A stretch of DNA of 20,534 nucleotides from DAOTTW01 sp034437615 (GCA_034437615.1 DAOTTW010000433.1:1-20534); one strand, 5' to 3'; positions 1-8,549 are shown, counted from the stretch's first letter. A program made the numbers and translations. Notes: generated from the sequence alone by a model not told the origin.

Positions 1-16
1 ACCGCCGCTACGCAGC

Positions 17-97
17 TAGGAGAGGGGGAAGCAGGCTGCTAGAAGCCCCTCTCCCAGTGCCAAAGGCACGTTTGGGAGAGGGGTTTGGGGTGAGGGC
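17..97. repeat. GC-rich palindromic intergenic repeat with strong hairpin
   Basis: The spacer after the leftmost gene is built from purine-rich and pyrimidine-rich blocks that pair with each other. CCCCTCTCCCA at 46-56 is the exact complement of TGGGAGAGGGG at 73-83. Between them GTGCC (57-61) pairs with GGCAC (65-69) around an AAA loop. The result is a hairpin of 11 plus 5 base pairs with a three-base bulge. GGAGAGGGG at 19-27 could pair with the same pyrimidine arm. On the minus strand the hairpin lies 52 bases past the stop of the 561-residue GAF protein, so it could end that transcript, but no T run follows. The block GGGGTGAGGGC (87-97) recurs in inverted orientation at 20315-20325. A mobile or REP-type spacer repeat is the best reading. 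Confidence 0.6.
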
Positions 98-135
98 TGA
101 GTAGTTACCACAAGTTTGGCTTGTCAGCACGCAAA

Positions 136-1821
136 CTAATCAGCGTTCCGGGTCGGTGCATCAGGCGCATTGAGTTGGCTGCGGTCTGCGATGGTTTCAT
201 TAAAGCGTCGGATGGTATCGGCTTCCAGGTAGATATGGGTTTGCACGGCCCCCAGCGCTTCGTTGAAATCCTGCGCTGCGGTGCGCAGCACACTCTGCAT
301 ATCGGTTGTCGCCAGCAGCTTACTAGCGACCTGATTGGCTTTGGCTTCACGCTGCGCCAGGGCTTGACTTTGTTCGACCAGACGGCGATTTTCCAGCGCG
401 AGCGCCAAGCGCTGAATGACGTTGCGCATCATATCCTGCTGACGGGGCGAGATGACGCGGTTGGCTGGCAGTGTCAGCGAAATGGCCCCTAGCGTCTTGT
501 CCGCCAGCACAATCGGCAGGCTGAGGTGTTGCTCGTTGCGCTCTGTGTCTTTGCGGATCACGAGATCACCGGATTGCAGGCTCTCTTGCATGGCATCGTT
601 CAGGCTGTGTGATGGCTCGACGTGGTTTTGCAGCAGGTTCAGGTTGTAGCCGATGACCTGACCGCCCATGCGCTGTTCGAAGTAATTGGACCAGCCCCGC
701 TGCGTTGTGCGTTGCTCCGTGCGTTCGAGTTCTCTCAGGCGGCGGCGCTGACGCGCGATGATTTCTTCTTGTTCTTGTACGTCGCTGCGGATGCTTTGGA
801 TGCTGCGCAGTTGCGTCAACGCGGTGCTGAGTTGGCTGGCCAGCAGCTTCACGATGTCCAGTTGTACAGCGCTGAAGGCGTCTGCGTCTTCGCTTTGTAC
901 GTCCAGCACGCCGATGGTCGTGCCCGCATCGTACAGGGGCACCAACGCGCCAGAACGAATGCCTGCAAGCAGGTGTGAGCGGCGCAGGGCGCTGCTTTGC
1001 TGGTCCAGCAGCAGCACATCGCGGTTGCGCACGGCCTCCCGGATGGCGCTATAGGCTTGCTCGTCGCTGGCCTCGTCGGTGATCTGGATGAGGCCGAAGC
1101 CGCTGTAGATGCGGCGCTGTACGTCGCCGTTGCTATCGGTCAGGAAGACCTGCGCAAACGTGAATTGCAGCTCGTCGCGCAGCAGGTTAATCGTGCGTGT
1201 GAACAGCGCCTGCTCGTCGGCGTCGCTATCGTAGAGCTTGCTGAAGCCGCTCACGCGCCGGAACTTTTCGATATCGCGGTTGTATTGCCCTAATAAGTTT
1301 TGGACGTTGCCGCTGTAGAAAATCTGCACGATGGCAATGGCCGTAATTTGCAGCAGGGGTAGGACCAGTAGGTTATAGGGGTTGTTGGCGTTGTTCTGGA
1401 TGTATAGTTGGACGATGCTGCCGCTAGAGACCAGCAGCACGAGGATGACTTCACGCCAACGCAGCAGGGCACCAGCGACGATGGCGACGAGGGCTAGTTG
1501 CACGTAGGTGACGGCTATTAGATTAGCATTGCCGACGACGTAGGCGAGGCCCACAAAGGTTAGCACGATAAGATAACTGGCCAGCCGCAATTGACCGCGC
1601 CGCACCAGGGTATAAAGCACCCCAGCGACGACCAGCACCAGCGGCGCACTGATCTGACCGACGAGGCTTGCCTCAAACGAGGTCAGGAAGACGACCCCGA
1701 TATTGACCAGACCAGACGCCGCCAAAAAGACCGAGATGTAAATCAACACGGCCGCCCGCTGGCGGTCCAGTGGGTCTGTGTAATTTTGCCGTAGGCGAAA
1801 AAGATCGCGCCAGATTTGCAT
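136..1821 (-). CDS. Six-helix membrane protein with GAF domain, no output domain (paralogue 1)
   Basis: This 561-residue protein begins with about six hydrophobic helices (roughly 23-46, 54-73, 79-96, 101-119, 125-142, 149-169). A GAF domain follows (about 192-340), then a charged coiled coil (340-372) and an RGWSNYF motif (375-381). Next is a segment resembling only the second half of a GAF (about 430-485, ending LALALENRRLVEQ). A short tail (about 496-532) looks like the start of another GAF that stops after its first strand. No kinase, cyclase, methyl-accepting or DNA-binding domain is present. It probably senses a small molecule or membrane state and passes the signal to a partner protein. 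Its ATG overlaps the stop of the upstream gene by one base (TAATG at 1821), which suggests translational coupling. It is the last gene of a six-gene minus-strand run. Function beyond GAF sensing is unknown. Confidence 0.88.
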   Translation of the reverse strand: MQIWRDLFRLRQNYTDPLDRQRAAVLIYISVFLAASGLVNIGVVFLTSFEASLVGQISAPLVLVVAGVLYTLVRRGQLRLASYLIVLTFVGLAYVVGNANLIAVTYVQLALVAIVAGALLRWREVILVLLVSSGSIVQLYIQNNANNPYNLLVLPLLQITAIAIVQIFYSGNVQNLLGQYNRDIEKFRRVSGFSKLYDSDADEQALFTRTINLLRDELQFTFAQVFLTDSNGDVQRRIYSGFGLIQITDEASDEQAYSAIREAVRNRDVLLLDQQSSALRRSHLLAGIRSGALVPLYDAGTTIGVLDVQSEDADAFSAVQLDIVKLLASQLSTALTQLRSIQSIRSDVQEQEEIIARQRRRLRELERTEQRTTQRGWSNYFEQRMGGQVIGYNLNLLQNHVEPSHSLNDAMQESLQSGDLVIRKDTERNEQHLSLPIVLADKTLGAISLTLPANRVISPRQQDMMRNVIQRLALALENRRLVEQSQALAQREAKANQVASKLLATTDMQSVLRTAAQDFNEALGAVQTHIYLEADTIRRFNETIADRSQLNAPDAPTRNAD

Positions 1822-3509
1822 TAGCGGTTTGCTCCGTTGCTGCTATCCGTATGGTGATTGTTGCTCTGGCCGTTTTGGGGCTGTGATGCGGCTGTGGCCT
1901 GCACGCCGCCAAGCCGGATCGCGCCATCATCCGCGCCGAGTGCCTCGCATAGCCCGCGCAGCGTGATTTGCAGCAGGTCGTCGATGTTGTTGGCCTCTTG
2001 ATATTGCGTCGAGATTTCACCGATGCGCTGTTCCTGTGCGGAAGTCTCTTGTGTTTCTTCAAACAGGCGTGCATTGTCCATGCTGATGGCAAGGCGTTGG
2101 GCGATGGCACGCAGCATATCGGCGCTGCTGTTGATGTCGGCGTCTTTGCCGAGCGAAATTTCCAGCGCGCCGACGATCTCACCGCGCAGTTCGATGGGCA
2201 CAGCAAGCAATTGCTCGTCGCCGTGCGTTTCCTGGATGACGCGGCGGCGCTGTGCTGCCTGCTGCATTCGCTCCGTCCAGTGGGCACCGGGGCGAAATTC
2301 GCTGCCGGAGAGCGTCACGCCGCTGACGTTCTCGCCACCGACCAGGTAATCCTCCCAGGCGCGGCGCGTCAGTTGGCGGTTCAGGCGTTGGATTTCGCGC
2401 AGGTTGATTTCAGATTCATAAAAGAGGCGCTTGTTTTCGTTCATGCGCCGCGTTTGGTCCTCGAAAAGCTGTGCATTGCGGATGGCGATAGCGAGTTGGT
2501 TGGCCATCACCTGCATAGCCTGAATTTGTGTGTTGCTGAAGGCGTTGGGGCGCATATTCTGTACGTCCAGCGTGCCGATGATGCGCTCACCATCGGCAAT
2601 CGGCAGCACAAGTTCGGAGCGTGTGTTGGCCAATAGGTCTTTATTGGCGTTGTCCTCGTTGGCATCTGTGCTGGTATCGCCCACGACGACGGCTTCGCCT
2701 GCCTGGATGACGCGCCCGATGACGTTGCCGGCGTTGATGGGCAAGCGGTGCTGACGGGCCAGCAGTTGCTCACCGATTTCGCCCGTGCTGGCCTTGAGGT
2801 AGGCGTATTGCTGATCGTCATCGACAAGGTAAATTTGTGCATGATAGAAGCCGAAGCGGTCGCGGATGACATCCACAGCGCGGTTGAGCAGTTGGTCGCT
2901 ATCCAGCATTTTCGACATCACCTGGCCGATGCTGGCGCTGGCTTCGAGCAGTTCGGCGCTGCGTTGGGCTTCTGTCGCAGTCTTTTGCAGGGTATTGATG
3001 AAGGCGCGTAGCACGACGCCGATCAGCAATGGGAAGAGCGAGAGCAACCCGGCGCTGAGGGCATCAGTGACGTTGGCACCTTCTACGATAGCCCCGACCA
3101 CGTTGGCCCCCAGGCGTAGCGTGATGACGACGAAGATCATATTGAAGAAGAGCCGATTGGTAATCAACGCGCTGATGAAAACGGCCAGGATCGCCAGCAC
3201 GAAGAGCGTTACGGCCCCATATTCCGGGTTAATCGTCAGCAGCAGCAGGTAAACGCCCGTCAGGTTGAGGACAAGCTGCTGATAGCGGCGATTACGCAGC
3301 AGCAGCAGCAGTATCAGGCCGATGATGCAGGTGGCTAAGGGGCCGATGACGTTAGGTTGCGATTGCCGGATTTCTGCGGTGTCGCTGGTCAGCACGAGGA
3401 TGGCTAGGCCCAGCGTGGCCAGTACCATCAGGCTGAGCGTGACCTGTGCGATGCGGATGCGTAGCTGGTCCGTGATGCTGCGTTGCGCGTTTGTGTCGAG
3501 CGTAATCAT
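1821..3509 (-). CDS. Six-helix membrane protein with GAF domain, no output domain (paralogue 2)
   Basis: The frame is open back to 3650, but I place the start at the ATG at 3509 (MITLDTNAQR), giving 562 residues. The longer form would add a basic, low-complexity leader and overlap the upstream gene by over 80 bases. The chosen ATG is preceded by an AAAGGCCGG stretch, a weak ribosome site. About six membrane helices lie between residues 22 and 170. A complete GAF domain spans about 192-350 (YHAQIYLVD, then ELVLPIADGERIIGTLDVQ). A coiled coil, RAWEDYL (383-389), a half-GAF (about 433-485) and a truncated GAF-like tail (about 496-534, ending ALGADDGAIRLGG) follow, then a polar N/S/H-rich end. 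The order matches both neighbours on this strand, so the three are tandem paralogues. No output domain is seen. Confidence 0.87.
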   Translation of the reverse strand: MITLDTNAQRSITDQLRIRIAQVTLSLMVLATLGLAILVLTSDTAEIRQSQPNVIGPLATCIIGLILLLLLRNRRYQQLVLNLTGVYLLLLTINPEYGAVTLFVLAILAVFISALITNRLFFNMIFVVITLRLGANVVGAIVEGANVTDALSAGLLSLFPLLIGVVLRAFINTLQKTATEAQRSAELLEASASIGQVMSKMLDSDQLLNRAVDVIRDRFGFYHAQIYLVDDDQQYAYLKASTGEIGEQLLARQHRLPINAGNVIGRVIQAGEAVVVGDTSTDANEDNANKDLLANTRSELVLPIADGERIIGTLDVQNMRPNAFSNTQIQAMQVMANQLAIAIRNAQLFEDQTRRMNENKRLFYESEINLREIQRLNRQLTRRAWEDYLVGGENVSGVTLSGSEFRPGAHWTERMQQAAQRRRVIQETHGDEQLLAVPIELRGEIVGALEISLGKDADINSSADMLRAIAQRLAISMDNARLFEETQETSAQEQRIGEISTQYQEANNIDDLLQITLRGLCEALGADDGAIRLGGVQATAASQPQNGQSNNHHTDSSNGANR

Positions 3510-3532
3510 AATCCGGCCTTTGTTTGTGCCTT

Positions 3533-3558
3533 TTTGATGCGCGTCTTTGATGCGCGTC
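3533..3558. repeat. Perfect 13-bp tandem duplication in intergenic spacer
   Basis: TTTGATGCGCGTC occurs twice head to tail (3533-3545 and 3546-3558). It lies in the 58-base gap between the stop of the 566-residue GAF protein and the start of the next gene. It may be a slippage product or a tandem binding site, and nothing else marks it as functional. Confidence 0.7.
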
Positions 3559-3567
3559 TCTTGCGGT

Positions 3568-5268
3568 TTATGGGTTGTTTGCGCCGTTGCCGTTTTGGGT
3601 GTTGGGTGTGCCCATTTGAATGACGATCTTGTTGGCCTTGAGCGTCTCATGCAGGCTGCGGGCCGCTTCGGTCAGGGTCGCCTCGACGTTATTGGTGGCC
3701 TGGAAGCGGCTGCTGATCTCGTTAATCAGTGTTTCGCGTTGGGCGGCGCTCTGGCTCTCTTCTACGAGTCGGATATTCTCTGCGGCGAGGCCGAAGCGCT
3801 CACCGACTTCCAGCAGCATATCCAGGTCTTCGGGCGCTAGCTGGCCATCCCCATCCAGTTCAAATTCCATCGCGCCGATCACCTGACCACGCACGCGCAG
3901 CGGCACGGCCACGACGTTGCCCTGGTTGGTGGTTGCGTTGTGCTGTGCGGCCTCGGCCATTGTCGCGGTCCAACGGGCGTCTTGTTCGGTTGCATCCTGC
4001 TCGAAGTCGATATTGTAGCCGATCATGTCGTAGCGGTCTTGCAAATATTCGGACCAGGCGCGCCCGACCAGGCGTTTATTCAGGCGCTCGATGTCTTCGA
4101 GTTGCACGCGGGCGCGTTCGGCCAGTTGTTGCTTTTCCTGCACCTGCTTTTGCGCGGTCTCGAATTGTCGGATGTTGTCGATCACCAGCGAGAGGCTATC
4201 GGCCAATGATTGAAAGGTCGCAATGTCGTCATCGGCCAGTGTCTCCAGTTCGCGGCTCTGCAAATCTAGCGCGCCGATGATGTGGGTGCCGATGCGTAAC
4301 GGGAAGGCCGCTTCCAGGCGGGTATCCGGCAGCAGGTCGTTGGGGCGGTGGATGCCATCGCGCAATCTGGCTTGTGCGATGATGGGCTGCCCCTTCAGCG
4401 TCGTTTGCCCGATAACGCTGAGGCTGCCGACGGCTAGCTTGTGCTTACGCTCCAGCAGTTGTTGACCGACAGCGCCCGTGCTGGCCACAAGCTGCGCCTG
4501 CACCTCGTCCTGATGTACCAGGAATAGCTGGGCATGATAGAACTGCGGGTAATTTTCCAGGATCAGCTTGAGCGCGGTGTTCATCGTGTCATCGAGCGCG
4601 ACGCGCTGCGAGGCTTTGCGGGTGATGCGCGTGTTGATGTCCGCTAATTTCAGGCGTTCCTGTGTGGCCGAGAGGCTGCCTTGCGCCTGGCTGATGCTGG
4701 CATAACGTAGAAATAGATAGACGATGGCGGCCACGCCTAAGAATTGCAGGATGGTCGTAACGAGCGTCGCACCATCGACATCTGTACCAGGCCGTATCAG
4801 CAGCGTGGCAATGGCGACGCTGACGCTGACTAGCAGGCCCGTTTGGTAATATAGCAGGCCACACATCAGGATGAACGCGGTGAGGGTGACCACCTGAGTC
4901 GGCGTGAGAACACCTGCTGGCTGTGGGCTGATGAAGGCTGGCAAAGCTGTGAGCAGATAGAGCACGAGCGGCGGGATAAAGGCGACGGCGTTGGCGTGGC
5001 CGCGCCATGTGCTAAAGACGCCGACGAGACCAATTCCCAACGGTAAAAGCAGATAGAGCCAGGCCTCCGGGCGCACAGCGAGCACACCGACCAGCGTCGT
5101 CACGTCGCCCTCTGTACCGGGGACGAGCCATTGATTGATGAAGAAAGCATAGATGAGGTAGACGACGATCAATATAATGCTGAACAGCATCACGAGGATG
5201 GCGCGTTCGCGTTGCAGTTTATTCGGGTAGGCTTCTGTGCGGATGAGACGGTTCAGCAGGTTTTCCAT
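3568..5268 (-). CDS. Six-helix membrane protein with GAF domain, no output domain (paralogue 3)
   Basis: This 566-residue protein has the same plan as the next two genes on the strand. A polar amphipathic leader is followed by about six membrane helices (23-46, 70-86, 93-113, 124-140, 142-159, 168-188). A GAF domain covers about 210-370 (YHAQLFLVHQDE, AAFPLRIGTHIIGALDLQ), then a long coiled coil (370-400), GRAWSEYL (402-409) and a half-GAF (about 452-505, VAVPLRVRGQVIGAMEFEL). The tail (about 515-552) resembles the first helix and strand of a GAF and then stops, followed by an N/G-rich end. The ATG lies 8 bases after the stop of the soluble GAF protein, so the two are almost certainly co-transcribed. 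The GAF has no cysteine or histidine pattern that would identify a haem, bilin or iron cofactor, so the ligand is unknown. Confidence 0.88.
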   Translation of the reverse strand: MENLLNRLIRTEAYPNKLQRERAILVMLFSIILIVVYLIYAFFINQWLVPGTEGDVTTLVGVLAVRPEAWLYLLLPLGIGLVGVFSTWRGHANAVAFIPPLVLYLLTALPAFISPQPAGVLTPTQVVTLTAFILMCGLLYYQTGLLVSVSVAIATLLIRPGTDVDGATLVTTILQFLGVAAIVYLFLRYASISQAQGSLSATQERLKLADINTRITRKASQRVALDDTMNTALKLILENYPQFYHAQLFLVHQDEVQAQLVASTGAVGQQLLERKHKLAVGSLSVIGQTTLKGQPIIAQARLRDGIHRPNDLLPDTRLEAAFPLRIGTHIIGALDLQSRELETLADDDIATFQSLADSLSLVIDNIRQFETAQKQVQEKQQLAERARVQLEDIERLNKRLVGRAWSEYLQDRYDMIGYNIDFEQDATEQDARWTATMAEAAQHNATTNQGNVVAVPLRVRGQVIGAMEFELDGDGQLAPEDLDMLLEVGERFGLAAENIRLVEESQSAAQRETLINEISSRFQATNNVEATLTEAARSLHETLKANKIVIQMGTPNTQNGNGANNP

Positions 5269-5276
5269 GATGTGTG

Positions 5277-7517
5277 TTATCCGTCGCTTGTCTGTCGGTT
5301 GGGTTGCTGCTCCAGCCCCAGGCGGATGCGGGCGCGTTTGGCCCCCAGCGCCTGCCCCAATTCACGGGCGGTCAGGGTCATGATGGTTGGGATGTCGAGT
5401 TGTTGCTGAAGTTTGGCGGCAATCTCGCTGGTGAGGGCTTTGTTGAGCGCGAGATGGCTGCTGCGCGTGTAGGCTTCGGCATTCGTGAGCGTCACGGCAA
5501 GCTGATTCGCCAGTTGGACCAGCGCGGCGCGGTCCGTCGGCAGGTAGGCGTAGGCTTCGCGTTTGCCGATTTCGATCAGGCCCAGGCGTTGCCCACGTGA
5601 CGTAATCGGCAAGGCCATCATGGAGCGTAACACATGCTGATAGGGATGCTGCCATGCGCTACCGCCCTCATCGCCAGGATTTTGCAAATCATCGACCTCA
5701 ACGAGTTGTTGCGTTTGCCACGCGGTAGCGACGACGGTGTTCTGGGTGTGCGGTTGTGATGTCAGGCCCGGTCGTGCCGGTTCCGTATCGACACCCAGCC
5801 TATCGGCCAGGTAACGTTTGCGCACAATTAGGCCACTGGTGTCTGCTGTGTTTGTGGCGTCTGCTGCTGGGTCGAGCAGGCGAATGGTCATGTAATCAAA
5901 GGGCAGCACTTGCTGGCTGGCTGTCGTCGTCGTTTCCAGAATTTCCTCAATGTCGAGCGAGGCTTGTACGGCTTGGCTGAACAGCGTGATTTGCTGCATC
6001 TGGGCGGCCTGACGTTGGCTGCTGGCCAGCAGGCGCAGGCGTTGCAGGCTGATGACAAGCTGCGATACGATGGTTTTGGCCAGCCGCGTATCTTGTTCGC
6101 TGAATGCCGTGAGCGCCCGGTAGCTATCCAGACCGACGACACCCAGCAACTCGCCTTGCAGATCGAACATGGGCAAGAACAGTGTCGCTTTGATGCCCAT
6201 ACGCAGCATGGCCTGACGATTGGCGGATTGGATGCGCGGATCATTGGCAATGTCTGTGATGGCCAGCGGTTCGTTGTTTTGGCGCATTTGGCTAGCAATG
6301 GCCTGGTTCGTCTCTAGCCGTAGGCCCAATGAGTCGGTGTTTGGATAATCGGCACGCAGGATACTGCTCTGGCTGTCGGCCTCCAGCATGGAAATACCGA
6401 CATGATCGAAGCTGGTGGCGTTGACGAGCGCTACTGCACCGCGTTGCAGCAGCGTGGCCTCATCTTGTTCGGTTTCTTCGCTGCTGGCGATTTCGTTCAG
6501 CAGTTGCAGCACGCGCACCTGCTGCCGCGTTTGTTCGACGTTGGCCTGCACATTGCTCAGCAGGTTTTGATTTTCGATGGCCACCGCGACCTGATCGGCC
6601 AGACTGCGGAATACCTGCCGTTCGGCGGGTGTCAGGCTGATGGGGTATTGCCTATCGTTCATGGTCAGCGTGCCATAGGTGCGGCCTGCGGTGCGCAAGG
6701 GGACGATATACAACGCACGAATGCCGTAGTTGCTCAGCCATGCGTGCAGGGCCTCGGTGACCAGCGGATGCTGTTGTTGCAGGTCGATGATAATTTCTGA
6801 ACTGCCGTTGATACGCCGGAACGCCGCCTCTAGATCATCATCGGCCAGGGGTATCCGCTCGTCGGATGCGAAGTTCTGCTCACGGTTGGCGCTGGCCAAC
6901 ACGCGCAGGTCGCTCACTTCGTCGTTGTCATCACGCTGAAAGATCATGACGGTAATGAATTGGCCGGGCTGCAAGATGGCACGCCCGACGAGACCCGCAA
7001 TTTCTTCTAGGCGTGTGGTGGCGTTGATTTCACCGGAGAGGCGCACCTGACGCTGTAGCAGGCTGGCGAGTTGGCGGCTTTCGATCAATAGGGCGATTTG
7101 TTGTGCCAGCGTCGGCAGCCATTCGGGTATGTCGTCGGCTGCATCGGTGGCTGGCTGTGCGGCCTGAAGCCTGATTTCCAGCACGCCGTAGGTGGTGCTG
7201 TGCGTCTTTAGCGGCAGCAAATACGTGCCATCGTCCAGGGTTTGCGGCTCGGCCTCTTGAATGACGTGGCGATGTTGGGGTAGCTCTTGTAGGGCCGTGA
7301 TGGTCTGGTCGTCGGCGTCGCCTGCTGATAGCGGATACCAGATGCTCAGGCCGCTACGCACGTAGCGCTGCACGGCTACGTGCCCCAGCGATGGAACGTG
7401 CTGTGCGATAGCAGGCAGGGCAGCGGCCAGCGCTGCCGCAACGCTGGCTTCGCCCTGGCCACGCTGATTGAGCGCGGTAAAAAGCTGATTGAGTTCGCTG
7501 GTGCTGAGTGTGCTCAT
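5277..7517 (-). CDS. Soluble protein of four tandem GAF domains with truncated-GAF tail
   Basis: This 746-residue protein has no signal peptide or membrane helix and is predicted cytoplasmic. Four GAF-like units can be laid out: a degenerate one at about 7-148, then about 162-318 (YIVPLRTAGRTYGTLTM, VAVAIENQNLL), 330-495 (TLFLPMFDLQGELLGVVGLD) and 505-683 (MMALPITSRGQRLGLIEIG). The last 50 residues (about 690-735, ending ALGAKRARIRLG) start another GAF that is not completed. The three membrane GAF proteins downstream share this ending. There is no catalytic or DNA-binding domain. It may act as a soluble adaptor or multi-ligand sensor for the nearby histidine kinases. It starts 57 bases after the upstream receiver gene, with AAAGGG about 11 bases before the ATG as a weak ribosome site. 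Confidence 0.88.
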   Translation of the reverse strand: MSTLSTSELNQLFTALNQRGQGEASVAAALAAALPAIAQHVPSLGHVAVQRYVRSGLSIWYPLSAGDADDQTITALQELPQHRHVIQEAEPQTLDDGTYLLPLKTHSTTYGVLEIRLQAAQPATDAADDIPEWLPTLAQQIALLIESRQLASLLQRQVRLSGEINATTRLEEIAGLVGRAILQPGQFITVMIFQRDDNDEVSDLRVLASANREQNFASDERIPLADDDLEAAFRRINGSSEIIIDLQQQHPLVTEALHAWLSNYGIRALYIVPLRTAGRTYGTLTMNDRQYPISLTPAERQVFRSLADQVAVAIENQNLLSNVQANVEQTRQQVRVLQLLNEIASSEETEQDEATLLQRGAVALVNATSFDHVGISMLEADSQSSILRADYPNTDSLGLRLETNQAIASQMRQNNEPLAITDIANDPRIQSANRQAMLRMGIKATLFLPMFDLQGELLGVVGLDSYRALTAFSEQDTRLAKTIVSQLVISLQRLRLLASSQRQAAQMQQITLFSQAVQASLDIEEILETTTTASQQVLPFDYMTIRLLDPAADATNTADTSGLIVRKRYLADRLGVDTEPARPGLTSQPHTQNTVVATAWQTQQLVEVDDLQNPGDEGGSAWQHPYQHVLRSMMALPITSRGQRLGLIEIGKREAYAYLPTDRAALVQLANQLAVTLTNAEAYTRSSHLALNKALTSEIAAKLQQQLDIPTIMTLTARELGQALGAKRARIRLGLEQQPNRQTSDG

Positions 7518-7533
7518 TGTGCGTGTGGCCCTT

Positions 7534-7559
7534 TGCTGTGTGCTATTTGTGCTGTGTGC
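7534..7559. repeat. Direct repeat of 10 bp, 16-bp period, upstream of soluble GAF gene
   Basis: TGCTGTGTGC occurs at 7534-7543 and 7550-7559 in the 57-base spacer between the receiver gene and the soluble GAF gene, in the leader of the latter. The spacer is generally TG-rich, so chance is a real alternative. Confidence 0.45.
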
Positions 7560-7574
7560 AATGGTTGCGTGTGT

Positions 7575-7994
7575 TTACTGCCATTCCCACACGGCTTCAC
7601 CTGCCAATAAGCGCTTCACCTGCTCCGGGAAGCGGTCCGGGTCTAGTGGTTTACCCAGGAAGCCATCAAACCCGGCTTTTTGGGCGCGGCGCATCTGGTC
7701 CTCGCTGGCCTCTGCGGTGACGGCGCAGACGATGGTTTCCTTCAAGCGCGGGTTGGCCCGCACCTTCTGCAACGCCTGATAGCCGTCTTCGTAGGGCAGG
7801 CGAATATCCATCAGAATCAGGTCGATACGTGGCAGGGTTTCCGCAAATTGTACGACTTGCCAGCCGGATGTCTTCCACTCACAGCGGTCCACGCCCATAA
7901 AGGCTAACATACGTGCGATCAACACGAAATTGGGCACGTTATCTTCTACGACCAGTACGTGGGCGTCACCGGGATCAATTGGAGTGCGCACCAT
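7575..7994 (-). CDS. Stand-alone response regulator receiver (CheY-like)
   Basis: This 139-residue protein is a single receiver domain. The acidic pair is E17-D18 (VVEDN). The phospho-acceptor is D63 in LILMDIRLP, the switch threonine is T93 (VTAEA), and the invariant lysine is K115 (GKPLD), so it should be phosphorylatable. No output domain follows; the protein ends in a short aromatic tail (WEWQ). Single-domain receivers of this type shuttle phosphoryl groups or bind target proteins. The two large kinases to the right, which lack receivers, are the obvious donors by proximity, but this is inference. A good ribosome site, AAGGA at 8005-8001, lies 6 bases before the ATG. The 105-base spacer upstream carries a TTGCGAT direct repeat (8031-8037, 8046-8052) but no convincing promoter. 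Confidence 0.93.
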   Translation of the reverse strand: MVRTPIDPGDAHVLVVEDNVPNFVLIARMLAFMGVDRCEWKTSGWQVVQFAETLPRIDLILMDIRLPYEDGYQALQKVRANPRLKETIVCAVTAEASEDQMRRAQKAGFDGFLGKPLDPDRFPEQVKRLLAGEAVWEWQ

Positions 7995-8099
7995 AATTTA
8001 TCCTTCGCTATTGCGTGTCTTGGTTACAAGTTGCGATCAGTAAGATTGCGATATAGCCATGATACACGAATACATCTGTTGTGTTGCATGGGATTCGCG

Positions 8100-8468
8100 C
8101 TACTTTGGTTCGATAAACGGCGTGATCTCGTTGATGAACGTGTCGATGTCGATGGGTTTGCTGATGTAGCCGTCGCAGCCGGCTTGCAGGTAGGTTTCAC
8201 GGTCCCCTTGCATCGCGTTGGCTGTGAGCGCGATGATATGGATGCTGGCGATTTGCGGCGTCTTGCGGATTTCGCTGGTGGCCGCCAACCCATCCATGTC
8301 TGGCATGGCCATATCCATCAGGATCAGGTCGGGTTGCTCTGCGATGGCCATGTCAATGCCATCACGGGCATTGTTGGCTTCCAGGAATTCAAAGCCCTCG
8401 GCCAGCAAGATGCGTTTGACCAACATGCGGTTGTCCAACTCATCATCTATGTAGAGAATCCTTGCCAT
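8100..8468 (-). CDS. Stand-alone response regulator receiver (DivK/Spo0F-like)
   Basis: This 122-residue protein is a minimal receiver with all the key residues: D8-D9 (YIDDE), phospho-acceptor D52 (LILMDMAMPDMDG), T82 (LTANAM) and K104 (SKPID). It closely matches the single-domain receivers usually annotated as DivK-like or as CheY-like phosphorelay proteins. No effector domain is present. It is the first gene of the minus-strand run leading through the second receiver to the GAF proteins. The ribosome site AAGGG (8479-8475) lies 6 bases from the ATG. The two receivers differ clearly in sequence, so this is not a recent duplication, and they may serve different kinases or different steps of a relay. 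Confidence 0.94.
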   Translation of the reverse strand: MARILYIDDELDNRMLVKRILLAEGFEFLEANNARDGIDMAIAEQPDLILMDMAMPDMDGLAATSEIRKTPQIASIHIIALTANAMQGDRETYLQAGCDGYISKPIDIDTFINEITPFIEPK

Positions 8469-8549
8469 CGTCGGCCCTTCTTGGAATGCGTTTTATAATG
8501 CTCCCGCTCATCTGTCGCCTGTATACGCATGGTCCCTGTGCAACACACG

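Noticed and set aside
46..83. Rho-independent terminator of the GAF operon
   Set aside because: The hairpin is strong, but no T run follows it on the minus strand. The block also recurs at the right end, so a dispersed repeat is the better call; termination remains possible.
3295..3312. CAG-type trinucleotide run
   Set aside because: On the coding (minus) strand it is a run of CTG leucine codons inside a membrane helix, so it is explained by the protein.
3510..3650. N-terminal extension of the 562-residue GAF protein to an ATG at 3650
   Set aside because: It would add 47 basic, low-complexity residues, run through the 13-bp tandem duplication and overlap the upstream gene by over 80 bases. 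The internal ATG at 3509 starts right where the resemblance to the paralogues' N-termini begins.
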